A stretch of 64,000 nt of DNA from Achatina immaculata (GCA_009760885.1 CM019691.1:24117314-24181313), one strand, 5' to 3'. Counted from the stretch's first letter, positions 22,623 to 33,662 are shown. Made by a program: numbers and translations. Notes: a model not told the origin generated them from the letters alone.

Positions 22623-23445
22623 TTTTACGGCAACAACAAATTCTCACCAATTCTCACGGTCTGCAGCCAGCCTAGTTGTGTCGCATGCTAATGCCTCTCT
22701 GCTTCCAGGCTCACTTTAGCTGGCCTCTCTTTCTCACTCCCCCATCCATCCATCCATCTCATGATCGTTTTAGCGATATTGCTTTGCTCCTTTGAAGGAC
22801 AAGAGCAATCTACACCCGGCGCTTCTTCGCTGCTCTAGCGTGCACGCCTTCTTGTTCACAATGAACATGCAGGCCTCTATTACTTGCTGTCTGTGGCCAG
22901 TAAATAGAAATCTTTATAAGCCAGGTGGTATTGAATGAAGATAATTTGACCACATGCTTTTCAAGTCGTCTCCAACAGTCAAGCCTTTCCCTATTAAGGC
23001 CCACATTTAAACGTATATTTTCTGTTGTGGTACAGCCTGTTTCCCGCGAGTTCTTCGAGTAATTGAGCTATGATCTTGAACAAAACAGGCTGAATTAGCT
23101 CTGGAGCTACAGCGGACACAGACGATCCCCTGTATTTTCAATCCCCATAAGCACAAACAAACGACTTCAGATGACTGTTTCTTAATAAACGTATATTCCA
23201 TGTAATGAAATTTGCCGCAAATGTATACTCACTCGAGTTACGTGACTGAATTCTCTGTCAAGCTGTGTCATCGTGTCCACGACACATTCACAATTAATCA
23301 TGTGTGTAATTGATTTTCTGCCATCGGCGTAAATTGCCGAAGACTCCCCCAATTCTTGCAGCATGGCCCGCCTGTCTGACTGGCAGAAGTGGTGTGCATA
23401 TAAGCAAGAATTTTCTTGTGTGAAATAGTTGAAAGTATAAAAAAC
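22623..23445. other. No gene recognised
   Basis: Three short minus-strand frames (22810-23364) are consecutive in position but not in one reading frame and carry no motif. A CCAT run of four units lies at about 22740-22760. Confidence 0.4.
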
Positions 23446-23742
23446 TTGTTAATAATAAATTATAATTTTACAGTATGAAAGAAAATGCAAAGATACTTTA
23501 AGAGTGCATGTACTTTTACATTATTTCACTCTTATGTTGAACTTGGCGGCCTGGTTGGCTGAGTGGTTAGGCGGTCGGTTTATTAGTCCGGTGGTACCGA
23601 GTTCAGTCCCACCAGTGGGATTTTTTTTGTCTGGTAGTACCGCCATCTTGAACATAAGAGTGAAATAATGTAAAAGTGCATTCCCTCTTTGAAGTAACTT
23701 TGCGCTTTCTTTCACATTGTAAAATTGTAATTTGTTACCAGA
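23446..23742. repeat. Foldback with a SINE-2 tRNA-like head in the loop
   Basis: The innermost arms are perfect: 23512-23538 pairs with 23651-23677 over 27 bp. Beyond them the arms continue with mismatches to about 23446 and 23742 (left GAAAGAAAATGCAAAG, right pairs with GAAAGAAAGCGCAAAG). The loop holds the head of SINE-2 with A and B boxes. Confidence 0.85.
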
Positions 23743-23895
23743 GTATTTAGTAGCAGAGAAACCTGGGAAGGTAAATCGGACGGGATTAATACTAACCACA
23801 TCATTTTTTCATGTGACGAAGGTCATGGAAAATACTGGCCTAACACCGCATTTCCCAGTACTGCCTTAATAGCATGGAAACGGGAATGTTGAAGA
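23546..23895 (+). mobile_element. SINE-2 copy, head and body split by a foldback arm
   Basis: The head (23546-23645) has the A box TGGCTGAGTGG and a B box with one base missing. The body resumes at about 23755: GAAACCTGGGAAGGTAAATC, ACTAACCACATCA, GGCCTAACACCGCATTTCCC and an end near ATGGAAACGGGAATGTT. The right arm of the foldback (23651-23742) lies between the two parts and has no counterpart in the copy at 31803. Confidence 0.8.
23556..23610 (+). promoter_or_regulatory. Pol III internal promoter of SINE-2
   Basis: A box TGGCTGAGTGG at 23556-23566 is a full match. The B-box position reads AGTTCAGTCCC at 23600-23610, one base short of consensus, so promoter strength is doubtful. Confidence 0.55.
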
Positions 23896-26115
23896 TGGTC
23901 ATATTTATATCCATTTTTGTATCAGATTTAATACAGGTTGTAACTGATTGAAAGTAAATAATTATTCAGCACTGTACTAGATCAGTCTTAGGTAATCACT
24001 TCCACAGCATATTTGTATCAGGTATTTTATGGTTGTTATTTTCTACATTTTATTGATTTTTAAAAAAAATATGTACAATGGAAATTAACTGTGGCTTCCA
24101 AATATGTACACTTGCCGAGAGACAAATCGAAATACACTGAAAATACGTACACAAAGATACACAAGAGAGACAAATAATGCAACTCGCTGAAATGGTTACG
24201 TGAATGGATTAATAAATAGCTTATATTTACATCAACTTACTTCAGTATCTTACTCGCCTCCTTTTTCTTGTAAGGACGCGACAAGAGGAAGGTTAACACT
24301 GAACACAAAGATTCTACTTCATCAGACCCGCGTTGCTTAGTACAAGAACGTTCATGTCCAAGACTTGAGTGAAACGCTGACGGCATGTTGTTCTCATGAT
24401 GATGATGACAATATTCGGCAGCAGGAGAGCAAGATAATCGAGATATGTCTCCAAAAATTGATGACAGTCACAACCCACAACCCATAACCCACAACCAACA
24501 TATGTGACATCTGAAAGGCCTGAAATTGAAGTATAAGGATACAGTATCTATAAGGCATCCAAAAGAGAGTTTTCCCATCAGTCAAGAGTTCTAGGAAGAA
24601 CTGGTGAATGACCGTGCTAAATGGAGAGCCTTCTCTTAGAGGGGTTGGACCTTGAGTTTGACTAGGTTCTCGATATCATCGTGAACGAGCCATCATCATG
24701 ATCACTCCAGCGACTGTGCCAGTGAATATCGCACAGAATCTTCATTGACGGTAACTCGTACTTGTTCTTGATGATGACCCAGCCAGTGATGACGCCATGT
24801 TAGAAACTACAAGAGTCCAAATGCGAAAATTAGTCAGCATCGCCCTCGGCACGAACTCCGTAGCTAAAGCGCCAAGCCGAACCACGGCACACAGATGACC
24901 ACAGCAGTTCACCACTGTCTGAGTAGACAGGACGAAGAATCATCAGTGCTGTCTATGCAGAAGTTCACAGATTACTGTGGTGCCATAGCACTAAGCTCAG
25001 TAACTCGGCACACACAACCGACCTCCATCTTAAAAAGTTGCTCATTTGACACGTTTCCTCATTCGTGTTCGCACTACACTCTGTCACTCCTCTCTTAGTC
25101 CGAATATACAACCAGAAAAAAAAAACTAGGTCTTGTAAAGTAAACCATGATGTGTTGTCATAGTGACCAATTATGCTACACACTTATTAGCATAAACAGA
25201 CATGATACAAGATGTCCAAGACTTTGGATGCGTCCATACGTGGTTTATCTACCTGCACCAAGTCCAGCTCCTGATACGAAGTTAGTTATAATTATTACTT
25301 ATTATTATCACTTTATTACTTATTATTTATCATTATTACATTATTTATCATTATCATTTATCGTTATTACTATATTTTTTTTAGTTATCCAAGTAACGTT
25401 GAGACATGCTAGGCTGTTCAGAGTCTGATTAAAAAATTTTTTTCATAGACATGCTAAGAAGAACAGTTTGGAGTTACCATAAATTTTAAATGTGTTTACT
25501 ACGTACTGTTCAGATAATCGATACCAAGTGCTAGGCAGTGCGCTATTGATTTTAATATCAACCTGGACATTTATTTTCCACAGTATACGTTAATTTACAA
25601 CAGTAACTGTTTCACAAGATTGCCCAGCAGTGTCTGCGATTGTGAGATAATAATCCTTTCTTCTTTGTATAGTTGTTGTTTAATGTCTGCCGTTTCCCTT
25701 TACGTCTTCTTGTTCCTCTTTCCGTGTTCGGGCGTCGTATTTCCTAGTTTTCTGCAACCGAATGTCAGGTCCCCCTCCCTCGCTTTCATCAGATCAATGT
25801 CGTCTGCTTACACCAGAATCCTCATTTAACTAAAGGGATCTCACGTTCTTCCTTCTTCGCTTAAGCTTCTAATTACATCCCTTGGACGCGATTACACAGG
25901 GAGAAGAGGCGGTGCTTCATCTTCTTTAAAACTGGGTCGCGACAGTAAACGATCTGGGTATCTTTCTTCTATAAGACCCCATAAATTTTGTGTGTTCATG
26001 CACATAAAGCTTAGTGGAATACATTTGTGTAAATTCTAGTTTCTGTTGTTGGTTTTTTGGTAATGTGGTTTTAGGTTTACACTGGCATGAGAGTTTTATG
26101 TTCTGTAATGTATGA
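23896..26115. other. 2.2 kb with no recognised gene or repeat family
   Basis: All frames are below 95 codons. The frame at 25147-25428 is Leu/Tyr/Ile-rich from AT-rich DNA. A short TTATTA-rich patch lies at about 25287-25365. This and 16013-17726 are the longest stretches without a nameable element. Confidence 0.5.
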
Positions 26116-26536
26116 AAATCAAATATGATATCCACCCTCATTTATGCATGCGAAAGCTGAAAATCAACTAAATAAATAGACAAGTAATTGGACTCTTTTG
26201 AAAACAAATGCCAAAGGAAGATATAAAGTGGACCGATATCAGGAACAACGCAGAGATAAGACAGATGAGCACACAACAACCTTTCTCATGGGTGATCAGA
26301 AAAAAAAAGACGGACATATGTAGGCCATGTGATGAAACAAACAATCAGAGAATACCAAAACAAGCTATCAAGTGGAACACAACAGGCCGAAGAAAAAAGA
26401 GGTTGACCACATGAAACTCTAAAGAGGACATTGTTAAGAGAAGCCAGTTTAGCTGGCATAACATCCCTTGATGAAGTTGAAAGACTCGCCTAGAACAGGA
26501 AAAACTTTGCAAAATATGCGAGCTCTGTGTGACAGT
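26116..26536 (+). mobile_element. LINE-B copy 1 (RTE-like C-terminal fragment)
   Basis: Coding similarity starts at the STLIYACES-like region (here STLIYACES is followed by a stop at *KSTK). It continues through DSFENKC, NNAEIRQMSTQQPFSWVIRK and KQAIKWNTTGRRKK, and ends after GELCVT-like codons near 26536, where repeat J begins. Compared with 48127-48681 it has stops and indels. It is 5' truncated and dead. Confidence 0.8.
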
Positions 26537-26995
26537 ATAGCTGGGGAAAGTACGCATGAATTCCATAGGACGGACAGATCTGACGGGAGTTCCAAAGCTA
26601 GCACGAATTGGTCAAAGAGAATGTTGGAGGAATAGGCAGTGACGAAATGACTTAGAGAGTAGACTTGGAAACAAAAAACAAAACAAACAAAAAGTGAGGG
26701 GACGCGAAGGGAGCGAGACGTGAACGACAAAAACGACAATAATAAAAACCAGACATGGACAGATAGAAGACGGAATCTGAAACTGATTGTTCTCATGTAA
26801 TGGAAAGTGAAATGTATTGATCACAAAAGAAAACATCACCGAATAAAAGTCGGAAAATGAGAAAATGGACTTCTCTGTGAGGTGACTTATGAAATGTTGC
26901 CGTCAGTTGAGCCTTTTAGTTCCTGACTTGGTTTGAATTACGAGTTGTGGTTATATCTATGATAACAGGAATTCGTTACACCGAATGGCACACAC
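26537..26995 (+). repeat. Repeat J, copy 1 (uninterrupted)
   Basis: This ~450-bp block is colinear with 30556-31013 plus 31421-31480. Landmarks are ATAGCTGGGGAAAGTACGCA, AGAATGTTGGAGGAATAGG, ACTGATTGTTCTCATGTA and CAGGAATTCGTTACA. It joins the LINE-B fragment at GTGTGACAG. It ends in a CA run (about 26989-27009). At 26940 it contains the uninterrupted site that carries a LINE-C insertion in copy 2. Confidence 0.8.
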
Positions 26996-27009
26996 ACACA
27001 CACACACAA

Positions 27010-27751
27010 CGGGTTAGATAACCGTAGAGTTTCAGTTTATAGCCCTCATTATAGCTCATCCTATGACGGTAGTACTGAGTCGGTCCGAAGTTCGATCGGC
27101 GGGCTCGGTTCTGCTTGGGACACAGACTTCCCAGATGTTACTGATACGACAGGGGTGGAGACTAGAAAAGGGCGATGGTGGGGTTCAGGACAATGGAAAA
27201 ACTGCTGTTAGGTTGGGAATAGACTGGAAGGGTGAGTCCTCTGATGGGTTTCCGCTGATGACAATGTTCCCCTCGCGACACTGTTTACCAGGGGGAGAAC
27301 CGATACACCCAGACAGTTGTTTACAGTACCTCCTAGTTCTTCAGGTTCGTCTGAGGACAATACTCCACTAGGTGCATTACGAAATACGAAGTTTACAAAA
27401 GGGTCCCAGAGCCATAATGACACCAAAGAAATCCATGCCTGTAGAGCGGCCGCAGAACTGGACACTGGTCAGAAAAGAGAATACGAAATTATCAAGAATT
27501 CCCATTAAAATACGGAATCGAGATAATGTTGATTCAAGACGGAATAAGACTAGGACCTCAAAAATTCCAATATTTGTTATCATGTCACCAGCGATGATGA
27601 AACCAATAAAATCGAGAAGGATAACAGTGTACCCGACAGCATTGACCAGGGACTATAATAAGTGAAAACAAAGGGAGTGTGGTTAATGTTGATGAACAAA
27701 CAGCAATCTTTTGATACCAAGTTGTATACTGATTCTTATGGTAATGCATAT
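27010..27751. other. Unassigned block with overlapping minus-strand frames
   Basis: Two minus-strand frames, 27377-27583 (68 codons) and 27208-27465 (85 codons), overlap in different phases and have balanced composition. A single frameshift near 27400 could join them. I recognise no domain. It could be a decayed gene or transposon fragment. Confidence 0.3.
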
Positions 27752-29085
27752 TCTTATATCTTCCCGTGCCGTTAAGCGTCACATATGGTTCGCAAGGTAG
27801 TTCGTCAATTTTTCCTGTCTTTAGCGAGTCTTTCACCCTCATCAAGGGATTTTATGCCTGTTAATTTGGCCTCTCTCAACAATGTCCTCTCTAGAGTTTC
27901 ACGCGGTTTGCCTCTTTTTCTTTGGCCTGTTGTGTTCCACTTGATAGTTTGTTTTTGGGATTCTCTGACTGTTTCTTATCATCACGTGACAAACATATGT
28001 CCATCTCCTTTTCCTGATCACCCGTGAGACTGCGTGTTGATCGCTCATCTGTCTTATCTCTGCATTGTTCTTGAATTCGTTACACTTGATACCGAGAATT
28101 TTCCTTAGGCATTTGTTTTCAAAATAGTCTAATTTCTTTTATATTTCTTTAGTTGTTTTCCAGCTTTCGCATGCATAAATGAGGGTGGATATTACATTTG
28201 AATTGGTTTTTGTGTTTATAACTTTTTAACGCGGTATATTCTCAAGATTATTGAAGATCAATGCTGCTTTTACAATTCTAATTCTAACTTCCTTTCTGGT
28301 GTCACCATCCTGGTCTATGTAGCTGCCAGGTATACAAACTGATTGACTTCTCCAATATCTGTCCTTTCTACGTGTATTTTTCAATTTTTTTTAATGGGAA
28401 GTTTCATTATTTTTGTTTTGTCCTTGTTAATTTCAAGTCCTATTTTGCTAGCCAGTGAAGACAGTATATCTGTTTTTTTCTTGCATGGAATTTACATTAT
28501 TACTGATATGAGTTATGTCATCAGCAAAATTAAGATCTTCTAGTTGGTCCCATGTACCCAGTCAATACCTATGCTACCTGTGCAGCATTTCTTCATTATG
28601 AAGTTTATTGTAATTCCAAAAAGCAAAGGAGACAGTATACATCCTTGTTTCACACCTATTTAAATCTGGAACAATTCACTTATTCCTTCTTCTGTTTTGA
28701 CTGCACAAACATATCCATTGTATAAGTCCTTAATGATGTTGACAGTTTTAGACAGTATTCCATATAGACTTAAAATTCTCCACAGTGAATCTCTGTGTAT
28801 GCTATCAAATGCCTTTTTAAAGTCTGTGAAGTTCAGTATTAATAGCTTCTGCTTTTCAACATGTTCTCCAAGTATTAGAGTAAAGATTTGGTCGAGACAG
28901 CTTTTCCATTTTCGAAATCCTGTTTGTTCTTCTCTCTTTGCGGTATCCACTATATCTTTAAATCTATTCAAAATGACCTTTCAAAATACTTTTGACACAA
29001 CTGATATTAAGGTTACTCCTCTCCAATTGTTAAACTCACTGAGGTTGCCTTTTATCTTGGTGTCGTTCTCCGTGTAACAATTTTT
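27752..29085 (-). mobile_element. LINE-B copy 2 (RTE-like reverse transcriptase plus C-terminus)
   Basis: Read on the minus strand, the order is NNWRGVTLISVVSK, KDIVDTAKREEQTGFRK, LILNFTDFKKAFDSIHRDSL, LYNGYVCAVKTEEG, KINKD-like and FENKCLRK segments, and the LINE-B 3' end (CACGGGAAGATATAAG type) at about 27752. The 103-codon frame at 28660-28971 covers the finger and palm start of the reverse transcriptase. The motif equivalent to GVKQGC is interrupted by a stop near 28660, and the FADD region (about 28510-28530) is out of frame. It matches 47480-48805 along its length. It is dead. Confidence 0.85.
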
Positions 29086-29595
29086 TTCGTAAGTAATTCG
29101 TCACTTGTTGAAGTAACTGGAGTATGAGTACAGTTTTTTGTAATTAATTCTACAGCGATATGATTATGTTTGTGATTGATATATGCTTAAGACGCACAGC
29201 CCTCAGTAGTGAGTCATTAGTTGAAGTGACTGAAAACAACGTCAGACTGTTTACTATTCATATCAATAGATATAGTGATGAAGGGTGATAATTAGTTTGT
29301 TTTTTTATGATCATTAGTTGTTATGATTTTTTTTTGGGTTATTTTGTTATATTTATTATGCACATAAGATTATGGTTACTATTTGTGCACTAGCAATTAT
29401 GCAGGAGACATTGGACGATGCCGTACGCTTATGATATTCTGTTATACTAGGATTGGGGATCTCACGTGAGCTATTGGGTATATTCTTTACCACAATGGAT
29501 TGTTAGGGACATCGCTAAGCTAGCTACTACGCGATTACAACCAGCGGCCCCAAACAGAAGAATACTCTGTTGCCATACCTGTGACTCAGAACCAG
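29086..29595. other. Nothing recognised
   Basis: AT-rich, no frame of note. Confidence 0.45.
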
Positions 29596-30315
29596 GAACA
29601 CCATCAGACATGATGAACAGATGAACCTGAGTGACGAACACCATCAGACATGATGAACAGATGAACCTGAGTGACGAACACCATCAGACATGATGAACAG
29701 ATGAACCTGAGTGACGAACACCATCAGACATGATGAACAGATGAACCTGAGTGACGAACACCATCAGACATGATGAACAGATGAACCTGAGTGACGAACA
29801 CCATCAGACATGATGAACAGATGAACCTGAGTGACGAATACCATCAGAAATGATGAACAGATGAACCTGAGTGACGACACCATCAGACATGATGAACAGA
29901 TGAACCTGAGTGACGAACACCATCAGACATGATGAACAGATGAACCTGAGTGACGAACACCATCAGACATGATGAACAGATGAACCTGAGTGACGAACAC
30001 CATCAGACATGATGAACAGATGAACCTGAGTGACGAATACCATCAGACATGATGAACAGATGAACTTGAGTGACGAACACCATCAGACATGATGAATAGA
30101 TGAACCTGAGAGACGAACACCATCAGACATGATGAATCTGTGTGACGAACACCATCAGACATGATGAACAGATGAACCTGAGTGACGAACACCATCAGAC
30201 ATGATGAACAGATGAACCTGAGTAACGAACACCATCAGACATGGTGAACAGATGAACCTGAGTGCCGAACAGCATCAGACATGACGAACAGATGAACCTC
30301 AGTGACGAACACCTT
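29596..30315. repeat. 40-bp minisatellite, about 18 copies
   Basis: The unit is CCATCAGACATGATGAACAG followed by ATGAACCTGAGTGACGAACA. Most units are identical or differ at one site. One unit near 30120 is shortened by 8 bp. The homogeneity points to recent expansion. Confidence 0.97.
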
Positions 30316-30555
30316 TAGATGTAACAGATGTCAGTTATTACCAAGTGTTTCTCACTTATTAATGATGTACTTATATAATATTCAAGACCTTGACTATTGT
30401 ATTATGTGACCATTCGAGTAGATATACCAGACTTAATGGGGATAAGCAGAAATAATAGTGTGGGAAACGCAAGTGTTCACTAGATTGAGAAGTTACCTGG
30501 TGTTAGATTTTAAATTTATTTAAAATCCTGGGAAGAAAAGGGGGGGGGGGGGGTT
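30316..30555. other. Spacer ending in a G14 run
   Basis: No gene seen. The G run at about 30541-30554 abuts repeat J copy 2. Confidence 0.5.
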
Positions 30556-31013
30556 ATATGTGACAATATAGCTGGGGGAAAGTACGCATGAATTGCAGAG
30601 GATGAGCCGATGTGACAGGAACTCCAAAGTGGGCACGAATTAGTCAAATAGAATGTTGGAGGAATAGGTAGTGACGAAACGACTTAGAGAGTAGACTTGG
30701 AGACAAGACAAAAAGTGGAGAGGGGGGGACGGACGGACGAAGGAACAGGACGCGAAGGTGTGGGGGGGGGGGGGGGGCGAGACGTGAACGACAGGAACGA
30801 CAATAAAAACCAGACATCGACAGACAGGAAATGGAATGTGAAACTGATTGTTCTCATGTATTGGACAGTGAAATGTATTGATGACAAAAGAAAACATCAC
30901 CGAATAAAAGTCACACAATGAAAAAATTGACTTCCCTGTGAAGAGACGTATGAAATGTTGCCGTCAGGTGGCCCTTTTAGTTCCTGATTTGGTTTAAATT
31001 ACGAGTTGTGGTT
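30556..31013 (+). repeat. Repeat J, copy 2, part 1
   Basis: Colinear with copy 1 but with two G-rich expansions (about 30724-30732 and 30761-30777). It is broken at 31013 by LINE-C copy 3. Confidence 0.85.
31001..31013. repeat. Target-site duplication, left copy
   Basis: ACGAGTTGTGGTT flanks the LINE-C insertion on both sides (again at 31421-31433) and occurs once at the uninterrupted site in repeat J copy 1 (about 26940-26952). Confidence 0.9.
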
Positions 31014-31420
31014 CCTTCATTCATTTGCATATCCCTTGCGGAAGTTTGCCTCCCTAACAGCACTCCTGTAGGCCTCTCGGTTGTGAGCAAGATGGCCTGC
31101 TGCTGATGCATCCATTTGCAGATCCTCAACATTGTCTTGCAGCCATCTTTGCCTTGGTCTTCCTCTCTTTCGTTTTCCCATTATGCACCCTTCCAAGACA
31201 GTGTTCTCTAGATTATCATGATGATTAATGTGTCCAAAATATTTAAGTTTTCTCTCTTTAATCTTCTTTACTAGCCAGCTTTCTTCAATATTAAGTTCTT
31301 GTAGTATGGATGTATTTGTTCTTTTTTTGTGTCCACGATATTTTAAGAACTCTTCTGTAGCATTTACATTCAAAAGCATTTATGTGTTTCTCAGCTGTTT
31401 TGTTAAGTGTCCAGGTCTCC
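31014..31420 (-). mobile_element. LINE-C copy 3, 407-bp 5'-truncated insertion
   Basis: The minus-strand frame at 31017-31379 reads AFECK-like codons, STILQELNIEESWLVKKIKE, KLKYFGHINHHDNLENTVLE, GKRKRGRPRQRWLQD and AYRSAVREANFRKGYANE. This is the complete C-terminus of LINE-C and the best guide to its true end. The 3' tail on the minus strand is a short AATG repeat. A 13-bp target-site duplication flanks it, as expected from target-primed reverse transcription. Confidence 0.92.
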
Positions 31421-31530
31421 ACGAGTTGTGGTTACATCTATGATAACAGGAATTCGTTACAACGAATCACTCACTCACTCACTCACTCACTCACTCACTC
31501 ACTCACACACACACACAGACAGACAGATAG
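31421..31530 (+). repeat. Repeat J, copy 2, part 2, with CACT/CA microsatellite tail
   Basis: It begins with the right target-site duplication (31421-31433), then ACATCTATGATAACAGGAAT and a CACT run (about 31467-31504), CA run and GACA units. Copy 1 has only CA at this place. Confidence 0.8.
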
Positions 31531-31568
31531 AGAGAGAAACGCCAACCTCCGTCCAGAAGGTGACAGCC

Positions 31569-31610
31569 TGTGTGACGTTTAACGGCACGGGAAGGATGTA
31601 AGATGTAATT
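31569..31610 (+). mobile_element. LINE-B 3'-end remnant
   Basis: TGTGACGTTTAACGGCACGG and GAAGGATGTAAGATG match the terminal bases of LINE-B at 38200 and 48765. The start of repeat J also abuts LINE-B-like GTGAC, which raises the possibility that J sits inside a LINE-B 3' end. Confidence 0.65.
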
Positions 31611-31802
31611 AAGAATGTGTGAAAGAAGTTAACAAAATTTGTGAATATGGCATAAAATAAACTGTTTTAAAATTGTAACTCCATCTGTTTAGAATATGTA
31701 AAAATCGATGTTAATAGGAACCAGCCATTTTTTACTTTCTCTTTCTCTTTATCGAGCAACATTCTCTTTCTGAAGATTCACCTTCATGAGAGTTACATCA
31801 AA

Positions 31803-32015
31803 GGTGACGGCATGGTTGGCTGAGTGCCTAGGCGCTCCGTCTACTAACCCGGTGATACTGGGTTCAAGTCCCACCAGTGGAGGATTTTTTTTATGGTACC
31901 GCCATACTTCAACATGACACTTTCATGTGCCGAAGATCATGTAAAATACGGGACTAACACCGTATTCCCCAATATGCCTTAATAACATGAAAACGGGAAT
32001 TTTACCATTTTACCA
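31803..32015 (+). mobile_element. SINE-2, complete head, shortened body
   Basis: The head has the A box TGGCTGAGTGCC (31817-31828) and a perfect B box GGTTCAAGTCC (31861-31871). The body reads CATGTGCCGAAGATCATGTA, GGGACTAACACCGTATTCCC and an end near AAACGGGAATTTTACC. The GGGAAGGTAAAT segment seen in other copies is missing between head and body. Confidence 0.85.
31817..31871 (+). promoter_or_regulatory. Pol III internal promoter of SINE-2
   Basis: Both boxes are intact and separated by about 32 bp, the tRNA-like spacing. Confidence 0.65.
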
Positions 32016-32067
32016 CCATACTTCTACCAAGGCCCAACCAGCTTCTAAAAATGGACACCAGAGAAAG

Positions 32068-32208
32068 CTGGGAAGGTAAATGGCGCCAATGCATCATACT
32101 GACCACATCACGCTTTCATGTGCCCGTGGTTTTGGAAATACAGGCCTAACACCGTGTCCCCAATATGCCTTAATGGCATAGGAAAAGGAATTTTACCTTT
32201 CTATTTCT
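32068..32208 (+). mobile_element. SINE-2, 3' body only
   Basis: It starts AGAAAGCTGGGAAGGTAAAT and ends GGAATTTTACCTTTC. It lies in the same orientation 50 bp behind the copy at 31803, so the pair could be a dimer or two insertions. Confidence 0.8.
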
Positions 32209-33104
32209 TTTTTTTAAAAATCTTTCACAATAGTAGCAGGCTCCTGAAAAAAAAACAACTTAGACAATCGGTCCCTCTGAGGTCTTTCGTATACGTTTTT
32301 TTTTTTCATCCTATATTCTTTTCTTTGCGTCTTTATTTCTTTGGTTTTACCATAAGCACTTCACTTCTCACTTCCTGAGTTCATGATTAAGAATCCACTT
32401 CCTCATGAGATGGCCAGAAGCACAGTCTCACTTGCTCGTAGCATGTGACGTCTTCACAACTCGTTTGGGCACATCTCTGAATGGCAGTTTTAGATGATCG
32501 GCAGTACAGTTTGCTGCTTCGTAGTTTTTGCTTTGAGAATGTCCTTAAGGGAACAGCGGTAACAGAGCTGGTCTGAGTCACTTCCGTGTCTTACTGAAAA
32601 ATTTCGTAAACAGCCTTGAGGACCATTAGTTTTTTTGTTTTTTTTCTATGCCTATGTTAAATTTCACATCCCGGTTTATTGATTCCCTAAGGTTGTTCTG
32701 CTACTCTTAACATAAATCATTACATCCAGTGTTTTCATATCTGCTTGGTTATTTATCTGTACCATTTACAAAAGTTTTTTCGCTTAGGAGAGGCAGGTAC
32801 AAATGGGGTGATCTTATTAACTTGTGTGTCACAATCGTGATATCGTCTCTCAAAAGTCTGCTTCCATGCATTCTTACTATGTGTTTATTTTCCATCTGCG
32901 CCCCCCCCTCCCTTTTTTCTTCTTCCAATTCGTCGTCTTCTTCTTTCTTCTCTGCCTTCTTTGTAAAATCAAGAAGCTAGCTCTTTGTTCAGTATACACG
33001 AGAAAGGCAAGAGAAAGTTACAACAACAACAACAACAACAGAAACAAACGACCACAATCTACCTGCACGAGTTCCAAAGTTTAGCAGAGAAAAGATAAAG
33101 TGGA
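32209..33104. other. No gene recognised; ACA run at ~33021-33040
   Basis: T-rich and C-rich tracts give overlapping short frames without signatures. Confidence 0.45.
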
Positions 33105-33662
33105 AGAAAACAATTACATAAATAACATATTCACACATTACATCAACAAAATATTCACAAATTACACCAATACAGTATTCACAAATTATACCAATAAAAT
33201 ATTTACACATTACATCAATAAAATATACACACATTACATCAAAAAATATACACACATTACATCAATAAAATATTCACAAATTACACCAATAAAATATACA
33301 CACATTACATCAATAAAATATACACACATTACATCAAAAAATATTCACAAATTACACCAATACAGTATTCACAAATTATACCAATAAAATATTTACACAT
33401 TACATCAATAAAATATACACACATTACATCAATAAAATATACACACATTACATCAACAAAATATTCACAAATTACACCAATACAGTATTCACAAATTATA
33501 CCAATAAAATATTTACACATTACATCAATAAAATATACACACATTACATCAAAAAATATACACACATTACATCAATAAAATATTCACAAATTACACCAAT
33601 AAAATATACACACATTACATCAATAAAATATACACACATTACATCAATAAAATATTCACAGA
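33105..33662. repeat. 24-bp satellite with higher-order structure
   Basis: The basic unit is close to ACACATTACATCAATAAAAT plus ATAC. A variant block starting ATTACACCAATACAGTATTC recurs at 33161, 33351 and 33471, that is at spacings of 190 and 120 bp (about eight and five units). Both strands stay open for up to 95 codons only because 24 is a multiple of three. Confidence 0.95.

Noticed and set aside
24590..24640. LINE C-terminal codons (ELVNDRAKWRAF)
   Set aside because: Only about ten residues resemble the motif and neither flank supports a LINE.
29596..30315. CRISPR-like array
   Set aside because: The units are contiguous with no unique spacers, and the setting is an animal genome; it is a minisatellite.
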